Of a stretch of 9,426 nucleotides of DNA, positions 5,810-9,426 are shown piece after piece. The first letter of the stretch is position 1. Every line of letters starts with the position of its first letter. The position numbers and the translations under genes are program-made. The stretch is from Candidatus Peribacter sp. UBA2144 (GTDB taxonomy: Bacteria > Patescibacteriota > Gracilibacteria > Peribacterales > Peribacteraceae), in the NCBI GenBank assembly GCA_002328295.1, contig DCXE01000070.1, positions 1 to 9,426 of the forward strand, given 5' to 3'. The notes below the pieces were generated by a model, which saw nothing but the letters and a program-made list of their open reading frames with translations, was not told the origin of the DNA and did not search any database.

Positions 5810-5884
5810 TGGTGGGTCAGGCGGGGATCGAACCCGCGGCCAATTGGTTAAGAGCCAACTGCTCTACCACTGAGCTACTGACCC
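5810..5884 (-). tRNA. tRNA-Lys, anticodon CUU, with encoded CCA
   Basis: On the minus strand the complete cloverleaf is visible: acceptor GGGTCAG/CTGACCC, T8-A9, D-stem GCTC/GAGC, anticodon stem GTTGG/CCAAT (one G-U) with loop CTCTTAA and anticodon CTT, a five-base variable region, T-stem GCGGG/CCCGC with loop TTCGATC, discriminator A, then CCA at 5812-5810. The anticodon reads AAG (Lys). The body without CCA is 72 bases (5813-5884). Confidence 0.97.
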
Positions 5885-5890
5885 GCAAAC

Positions 5891-5896
5891 ACGTTA
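5891..5896 (-). promoter_or_regulatory. possible extended -10 of tRNA-Lys
   Basis: TAACGT on the minus strand is preceded by TG plus one base, as in an extended -10, and sits six bases before the mature tRNA 5' end. A short dyad, CCAAGTTCTTGG (5897-5908), overlaps the adjacent upstream side. The hexamer match is modest. Confidence 0.25.
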
Positions 5897-5935
5897 CCAA
5901 GTTCTTGGCATTAGGTAAAGAAATAGGATGATGAG

Positions 5936-5980
5936 TTACTTCACCGACTCCATGCAATACCTCTGAACAGTTCTCCAGTC
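5936..5980 (-). pseudogene. duplicate of the last 14 codons and stop of the glycosyltransferase gene
   Basis: This 45-base segment encodes DWRTVQRYCMESVK and a TAA stop on the minus strand, the same peptide and stop that end the gene at 6015-6623. The two copies differ at eight bases in seven codons (GTA/GTT, CAA/CAG, CGA/AGG, TAC/TAT, TGT/TGC, TCA/TCG, GTT/GTG), and every difference is synonymous. The frame upstream is soon closed by a TAA, and similarity ends at a short repeat (5981-6004). It is best read as the tail of a former tandem paralogue that evolved under selection before most of it was deleted. Confidence 0.75.
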
Positions 5981-6004
5981 GCCCTTCGACAAGCTCAGGA
6001 CGAC
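5981..6004. repeat. short intergenic repeat-like segment at the duplication junction
   Basis: The segment contains CTTCGACAAGCTCAGGA. From memory this resembles a short sequence scattered between genes in many environmental bacterial genomes, but I cannot check that here. It sits exactly where similarity between the two gene tails ends, so it may mark a recombination or insertion point. Confidence 0.35.
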
Positions 6005-6014
6005 TTAGAAATAA

Positions 6015-6623
6015 TTACTTAACTGACTCCATACAGTATCGTTGTACAGTTCTCCAGTCGAACGGGAACCTGTGTGTCTCGAGTGCTCTGACTATTGCCG
6101 CAAAAACTGACCAGACATCCGGATTTTCGTAAGTAAAAGCGACTCCGCTTTCTTGAATTGGATCATAGGCTTCCAGTTTCTCGCATTCGGGTGCAATTGG
6201 AATCGCTCCGTATTTAAGCGAGAGTTCAAGTTCAGGAAGATCGGAAGGATCAGATAAAAATAGCGATGCATCGGCCGCGGCGAACATTGCATTAACTGCA
6301 TCCTCCTTATCAGGGACGATTGCAAAGCGATGGTTTTTGTCTTGAGCAAGTTTTGTAAAAAGTTCCCCGTACTCCTTGGTTCCTTTTCCTCGAATCAATA
6401 ATTCGATGGGCAAAGTCTCGAGCCCCTGAATTAATTCTTCCAAAAGTTCACCTCCAAGAGCCTTGGTCATTCCGACAGGAAGGCAAAGCATCATTCTCTT
6501 GGATTCGGCAGGCCAACCAAGTTCTTTCTGAAGAGCTGTCTTGTTCTTTATCTTCTTTTCCAAAGTCTCTGCAGAGTATTTCTGGGCGATTGATTGATCT
6601 GTGGAGGGGCTTAAGTTGGACAT
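6015..6623 (-). CDS. short glycogen/starch-synthase-like (GT5) C-terminal domain protein
   Basis: The product resembles the C-terminal nucleotide-sugar-binding half of GT-B glycosyltransferases of the glycogen/starch synthase kind. NKTALQKELGW (27-37) is the typical domain start. IVPDKEDAVNAMFAAADASLFLS (102-124) corresponds to the helix and strand before the donor site. LKYGAIPIAP (136-145) corresponds to the conserved MRYGTVPVV-type stretch. The final helices carry WSVFAAIVRALE and DWRTVQRYCM. The full enzyme is near 480 residues; this one is 202 and lacks the acceptor-binding N-terminal half. The donor-site motif normally written EPCGLTQ is replaced by SDLPELE, so synthase activity is doubtful. 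I chose ATG 6623 over a TTG at 6659 because the TTG lies upstream of the likely -10. A second gene-tail copy follows it. Confidence 0.65.
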   Translation of the reverse strand: MSNLSPSTDQSIAQKYSAETLEKKIKNKTALQKELGWPAESKRMMLCLPVGMTKALGGELLEELIQGLETLPIELLIRGKGTKEYGELFTKLAQDKNHRFAIVPDKEDAVNAMFAAADASLFLSDPSDLPELELSLKYGAIPIAPECEKLEAYDPIQESGVAFTYENPDVWSVFAAIVRALETHRFPFDWRTVQRYCMESVK

Positions 6624-6647
6624 TTTTATATTTGTAGATTTCTTTAT

Positions 6648-6653
6648 ATTATA
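6648..6653 (-). promoter_or_regulatory. -10 box TATAAT of the glycosyltransferase-domain gene
   Basis: A perfect TATAAT on the minus strand ends 24 bases before ATG 6623, predicting a leader of about 17 bases. It rules against the TTG at 6659 as start, since that codon would precede the transcription start. Confidence 0.45.
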
Positions 6654-6697
6654 GCGCAAAACAGCGTTTCAGGATAGATTTGAAGAGTTGACGGGGA

Positions 6698-6816
6698 GCT
6701 AAATTGTTAAATTGTTAAATTGCTCGCAGAGCGAGAAAATTGCCACGATACCAGCTTTTGAAGCATCAGACATGCGTAACGCCCTGTCGAACAATTTAGC
6801 AATTTAACAATTTAAC
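6698..6816. repeat. 119-bp element with inverted arms of three TTAAATTG octamers
   Basis: The left arm (6698-6722) holds three octamer units of TTAAATTG type. The right arm (6792-6816) holds three in reverse orientation, CAATTTAA type. The arms are 25 bases and match with two mismatches at spacer positions. The 69-base centre starts with a perfect hairpin, CTCGC-AGA-GCGAG (6723-6735), and has no reading frame of note. Terminal inverted repeats around a short non-coding core resemble a miniature inverted-repeat element, but no flanking target-site duplication is obvious. It could also fold as a long stem in the leader region between two divergent genes. Confidence 0.6.
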
Positions 6817-6820
6817 GTGC

Positions 6821-6826
6821 TATCAT
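6821..6826 (+). promoter_or_regulatory. extended -10 TGC-TATCAT seven bases before the exonuclease ATG
   Basis: TATCAT preceded by TG plus one base is an extended -10 pattern that does not need a strong -35. Seven bases separate it from the ATG at 6834, which predicts a leaderless transcript. It lies just outside the right arm of the inverted-repeat element. Confidence 0.45.
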
Positions 6827-6833
6827 TGATTTT

Positions 6834-7787
6834 ATGAACCACTTAGTCATAGTCGACGGTCACCACCTTATGTACAGAGCTTACTGGGCTATCCCCAGAA
6901 CTCTTAAAACCAGCTCAGGCGAACAGGTTAATACAGTGTTTGGGGTAGCTTCGATGCTTATTGCTATGCTTTCCAAGGAAGAGCCTGACGGGTTATTGGT
7001 TTGTTTTGATGAAGGTGAGGAGACTTTCCGTCATGAGGCAGCGGAAGACTATAAGGAGGGGAGAGCAGAGACTCCTGATGATTTTTATGATCAGATTCCA
7101 AGGGTTATAGAGCTGGTTGATGCCTTTGGATTCCATCATGTGTCTAATCCGAAGTTCGAAGCAGATGATTTGATATGTGTTTATGCCAAGTTAGCCGAAA
7201 AGCAGGGAACAAAAGTTACTATTGTCAGCGGGGACAGAGATTTGTTTCAGCTTGCTTCGGACAAAGTGACAATTGTTGTTCCCCACAAAGGGTATCAGCA
7301 GGCCGAGTATTTGAACCCCGATGGTGTGATGGAAAAACTGGGAGTAAGACCGGATCAGGTGGCATCCTATAAAGGACTTTGTGGAGATTCGTCAGATAAC
7401 TTACCGGGTGTAAATGGAATAGGACCAAAAGGTGCGTCCGAACTCCTGGGAAAGTACGAAACACTGGAAGGTATTTACAAAAATCTGGATGACATACGTC
7501 CAAAGGTCAGGGAAAAGCTAGAAAGAGATAAGGAGCAGGCTTTTTTCTGTGAAAAAATGGCAACACTTATCAGTGACATGCCTTTACCTGTGCCTCTAAA
7601 AGAACTTGATGTCACAAAATTGCCAACCGAGAGCATTGTTAGTTTCTTAAAAGAAATGGAATTCACATTGCTTCTAAAAAGAATTCAACAACAGCTTATT
7701 ACAGATTTCGGGAGTGAACATTTTGAAGAGATTGAAACCGGAAGTGGTGAAATTAAGACCAAAAAGGAGCAGCTAACTTTGTTTTGA
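6834..7787 (+). CDS. stand-alone 5'-3' exonuclease / flap endonuclease (PolA N-domain type)
   Basis: The 317-residue protein matches the 5' nuclease domain of bacterial DNA polymerase I, which removes RNA primers and flaps during lagging-strand maturation and repair, but it carries no polymerase domain. Metal-ligand positions are all present: Asp8 (IVDGHH), Asp59 (CFDE), Glu109/Asp111/Asp112 (FEADD), Asp134/Asp136 (SGDRD) and Asp185/Asp188 (GDSSDN). The helix-hairpin-helix region is LPGVNGIGPKGASELL (190-205). The nuclease fold ends near residue 290, followed by a polar tail of about 27 residues finishing exactly in QLTLF, close to the QL[SD]LF motif that binds the bacterial sliding clamp. 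The stop is UGA. A -10 seven bases before the ATG suggests a leaderless mRNA. The nuclease assignment is secure; clamp binding is inference. Confidence 0.93.
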   Translation: MNHLVIVDGHHLMYRAYWAIPRTLKTSSGEQVNTVFGVASMLIAMLSKEEPDGLLVCFDEGEETFRHEAAEDYKEGRAETPDDFYDQIPRVIELVDAFGFHHVSNPKFEADDLICVYAKLAEKQGTKVTIVSGDRDLFQLASDKVTIVVPHKGYQQAEYLNPDGVMEKLGVRPDQVASYKGLCGDSSDNLPGVNGIGPKGASELLGKYETLEGIYKNLDDIRPKVREKLERDKEQAFFCEKMATLISDMPLPVPLKELDVTKLPTESIVSFLKEMEFTLLLKRIQQQLITDFGSEHFEEIETGSGEIKTKKEQLTLF

Positions 7788-8031
7788 TCATATAAAGTAT
7801 TCACCCTCTTTTTGCTAATATTTAAGCATACTAAACATATTAGTTTATGGCTTGTTGTTAACGAAAAGTTCGAACAACTAACTAGTATCAAAAAAGTGTC
7901 ATTGAATACCTTTGGTATACACAATGTTCTTGCAGAGTTTTTCCCTAGCCTTAGACTTCTTCTCGATTTCTTTACTGTTACTTTTGCAGTGGAGCTTAAC
8001 TCCTTAAACACCCGCTAACCCTTCAACTACT
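7788..8031 (+). other. 244-base gap: open frame in phase with the exonuclease, and possible ftsA leader
   Basis: After the exonuclease UGA the same frame stays open for 76 codons to TAA at 8016-8018; it has no ATG and no recognisable domain. An extended -10 pattern (TGC-TAATAT, 7813-7821) could start an ftsA transcript with a leader of about 200 bases. The leader contains an imperfect ten-pair hairpin, CATTG/CAATG outside ATACC/GGTAT (7900-7926), and a small ACTAA/TTAGT stem near 7829-7843. No confident gene, RNA family or terminator is seen. Confidence 0.3.
7813..7821 (+). promoter_or_regulatory. possible extended -10 of the ftsA transcript
   Basis: TG, one base, then TAATAT fits an extended -10. 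It is the best promoter-like sequence between the exonuclease and ftsA, whose own start region (C-rich, no TA-rich hexamer 6-9 bases upstream) shows none. Confidence 0.3.
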
Positions 8032-9264
8032 ATGCCAAAAGAACGAGTGCTTGCGAGCCTGGATATCGGAAGCTCAAAAATTAGAACAATTGTTGCCGTA
8101 GTCGACGGCACACAGGAACATGAAGTTCCAAACGTGATAGGCGTGGGCCTTTCTCCCTCTCTTGGAATGCGCAAAGGCCATGTGATAGACGTGGAAGAAC
8201 TGATTCATAATATAATTGCATCACTCGAAGATGCGGAGAGGATGGCAGGTGTTCCAATCAACCATGTTTATGTCGGAATGAGCGGCTCACACATAGAGGC
8301 GTTCGATAGCAGAGGTGTAATTGCAATCTCCGGATCCGAAATAACTATGGAGGACGTCGGGCGAGTACTTGATGCGGCGCAAGCAGTGAGCATTCCTGCG
8401 AATCGACGCATACTTCATATTGAACCAAAGACATATTCGGTGGATGAGCAAAAAGGAATCAAAAATCCTGTTGGTATGACAGGGATCAGATTGGAGGTGG
8501 AAGCACATATAATCACGGGTCACGTTCAACATGTAAAAAATATAGAGAAGTGCGTAGATCAGGCAGGTGTGGACACTGATGATTTGATTCCTTCGACGAT
8601 TGCAGTATCCGAAGCTGTTGTTACAAAGAGACAGAAGGAATTGGGAGTTGCTGTTATAGATGTTGGAGCTGGTTCCACTAGTCTGGCGGTTTTCGAAGAG
8701 GGTACTATTCTGCATTCAGTTTCCATCCCAGTTGGAGGGGAAAGCGTAACGAACGATATAGCAATCGGACTCAGAACTTCTATCGATACTGCAGAGAGAA
8801 TCAAGATTGAGTTCGGTTCAGTTCTGCCGGAAGAGATTGCAGAGCGTGAAATGATAGATCTATCATCAGTCAGCAAGGTTGATTCCCAGACAGTCAGTAA
8901 GCGTTACATGGCAGAGATAATGCAAGCCAGGTATTACGAGATTTTCACCTTGGTAAAAGAAGAATTGGAGAGAATTGGCAGGAGCGGAATGCTTCCAGCC
9001 GGTGCTTTGCTTACCGGAGCTGCGGTAAAGGCTCCTGGCGTATTGGATCTAGCTCGTGATGTTCTTGGTCTGCCGGTTCAAATGGGATTCCCGACGGATA
9101 TCGGTGGAGTTATAGAAAAGGTAGATGATCCTGCGTATGCAACCGCACTTGGTGCTTTGGTATGGGGAATGAGAGAAGGTGAGGGCGGACCGCGAGTAGG
9201 TTCAGTTCAATTTAAACGAGCTGCAACTCAAGTTGGCTCTTGGTTCAAAAGTTTACTTCCTTAA
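8032..9264 (+). CDS. ftsA: cell division protein FtsA
   Basis: FtsA is an actin-like ATP-binding protein that tethers FtsZ to the membrane and recruits later division proteins. The 410 residues fit the family (about 400-430). Visible are phosphate-1 loop DIGSSKIR (11-18), the 1C (SHS2) insertion at about 83-160, phosphate-2 loop IDVGAGSTSLAV (209-220), PVGGESVTNDIAIGL (233-247, the typical helix after the second domain starts), and the adenosine motif LLTGAAVKAPGV (326-337). After a Gly-rich linker (380-390), the last residues, QVGSWFKSLLP, form the amphipathic membrane-targeting helix. The gene is followed 32 bases later by the probable ftsZ. No Shine-Dalgarno sequence precedes it; the upstream bases are pyrimidine-rich. 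The start at MPKERVLASLDIGSS is set by the family's N-terminus. Confidence 0.96.
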   Translation: MPKERVLASLDIGSSKIRTIVAVVDGTQEHEVPNVIGVGLSPSLGMRKGHVIDVEELIHNIIASLEDAERMAGVPINHVYVGMSGSHIEAFDSRGVIAISGSEITMEDVGRVLDAAQAVSIPANRRILHIEPKTYSVDEQKGIKNPVGMTGIRLEVEAHIITGHVQHVKNIEKCVDQAGVDTDDLIPSTIAVSEAVVTKRQKELGVAVIDVGAGSTSLAVFEEGTILHSVSIPVGGESVTNDIAIGLRTSIDTAERIKIEFGSVLPEEIAEREMIDLSSVSKVDSQTVSKRYMAEIMQARYYEIFTLVKEELERIGRSGMLPAGALLTGAAVKAPGVLDLARDVLGLPVQMGFPTDIGGVIEKVDDPAYATALGALVWGMREGEGGPRVGSVQFKRAATQVGSWFKSLLP

Positions 9265-9296
9265 TTTAAAATCTTACCCCACTACCCCTTAGTATC

Positions 9297-9426
9297 ATGT
9301 CCGACACACTCAGATCACTGTTCTCTGCATCCAAGACCTCATCAGCCGGTTCTACCTCGAGCGGCGATGATGACGATGTAACTACAACCGCTACTTCCTC
9401 CAGAGAAGTACGCCCCGATATGGCTC
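9297..9426 (+). CDS. ftsZ: probable FtsZ, N-terminal part, cut by the window edge
   Basis: An ATG 32 bases after ftsA opens a frame that runs off the edge, giving 43 residues: a short start, MSDTLRSLFSAS, then a Ser/Thr/Asp-rich low-complexity stretch including a run of four Asp, then REVRPDMA. FtsA is normally followed by FtsZ, and FtsZ proteins begin with a disordered tail leading into a segment of the form xxxPxxAxIKVIGVGG, so REVRPDMA could be the last part before the GTPase fold. The fold itself lies outside the window. The low-complexity leader is longer than in most FtsZ. The assignment rests mainly on synteny. The region upstream is C-rich with no Shine-Dalgarno sequence. Confidence 0.5.
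   Translation, partial: MSDTLRSLFSASKTSSAGSTSSGDDDDVTTTATSSREVRPDMA

Noticed and set aside
6624..6659. TTG start at 6659 for the glycosyltransferase-domain gene
   Set aside because: The perfect TATAAT lies downstream of this codon, so the transcript would not include it. ATG 6623 is better placed.
7785..7787. UGA as a sense codon (alternative genetic code)
   Set aside because: prs, truB, ftsA, the exonuclease and the hydrolase are all full length without any in-frame UGA; a recoded genome would use many.
7685..8011. 108-codon minus-strand frame over the exonuclease end and the gap
   Set aside because: About 100 bases lie antisense to the exonuclease, composition is Ser/Cys/Leu-rich, and there is no recognisable domain or promoter.
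1..9426. CRISPR array, transposase, integrase, prophage or toxin-antitoxin genes
   Set aside because: No regularly spaced repeats of suitable length and no matching protein motifs were seen on either strand.

Overview
This window looks like a compact bacterial genome, most likely a Candidate Phyla Radiation (Patescibacteria) lineage, possibly Peregrinibacteria-like. That placement is inferred from gene style, not from a marker tree. The points in its favour are a free-standing 5'-3' exonuclease not fused to a DNA polymerase, short proteins, a small VirB2-like two-helix membrane protein, a two-domain PRC-barrel protein, almost no Shine-Dalgarno sequences, and short AT-rich tandem repeats between genes. 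UGA ends the exonuclease gene and no recognised gene contains an in-frame UGA, so the UGA=Gly code of Gracilibacteria/Absconditabacteria does not apply.

Layout: positions 1-1320 (minus strand) hold a possible gene start at the edge, an unrecognised cysteine-rich anchored protein, a decayed or start-less reading frame, a terminator, and a secreted protein with a Glu/Pro/Ala-rich linker. At 1328-2883 the PRPP synthetase gene prs (minus) and a PRC-barrel gene (plus) diverge from a 71-bp spacer. At 2885-3018 a convergent spacer carries heptamer repeats and hairpins. At 3018-4044 (minus) two membrane proteins lie in series, one VirB2/TrbC-like. At 4143-4994 (plus) is truB. At 4995-5235 there are heptamer repeats and a strongly self-complementary segment that may be a structured RNA. 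At 5236-5884 (minus) are an RBBP9-type hydrolase and tRNA-Lys(CUU). At 5936-6623 (minus) are a short glycogen-synthase-like glycosyltransferase domain and a duplicated copy of its last 14 codons. At 6698-6816 is an inverted-repeat element. At 6834-7787 (plus) is the exonuclease. At 8032-9426 (plus) are ftsA and the probable start of ftsZ.

The genes are mostly housekeeping: nucleotide precursor supply (Prs), tRNA modification (TruB) and tRNA-Lys, primer removal or repair (exonuclease), and division (FtsA, probable FtsZ). No defence system, CRISPR array, transposase or obvious accessory system is visible. The most unusual signals are the synonymously diverged duplicate of a gene tail, a clamp-binding-like peptide at the very end of the exonuclease, the candidate structured RNA after truB, and a repeated arrangement of a -10-like hexamer 6-9 nt before ATG that suggests leaderless transcripts.
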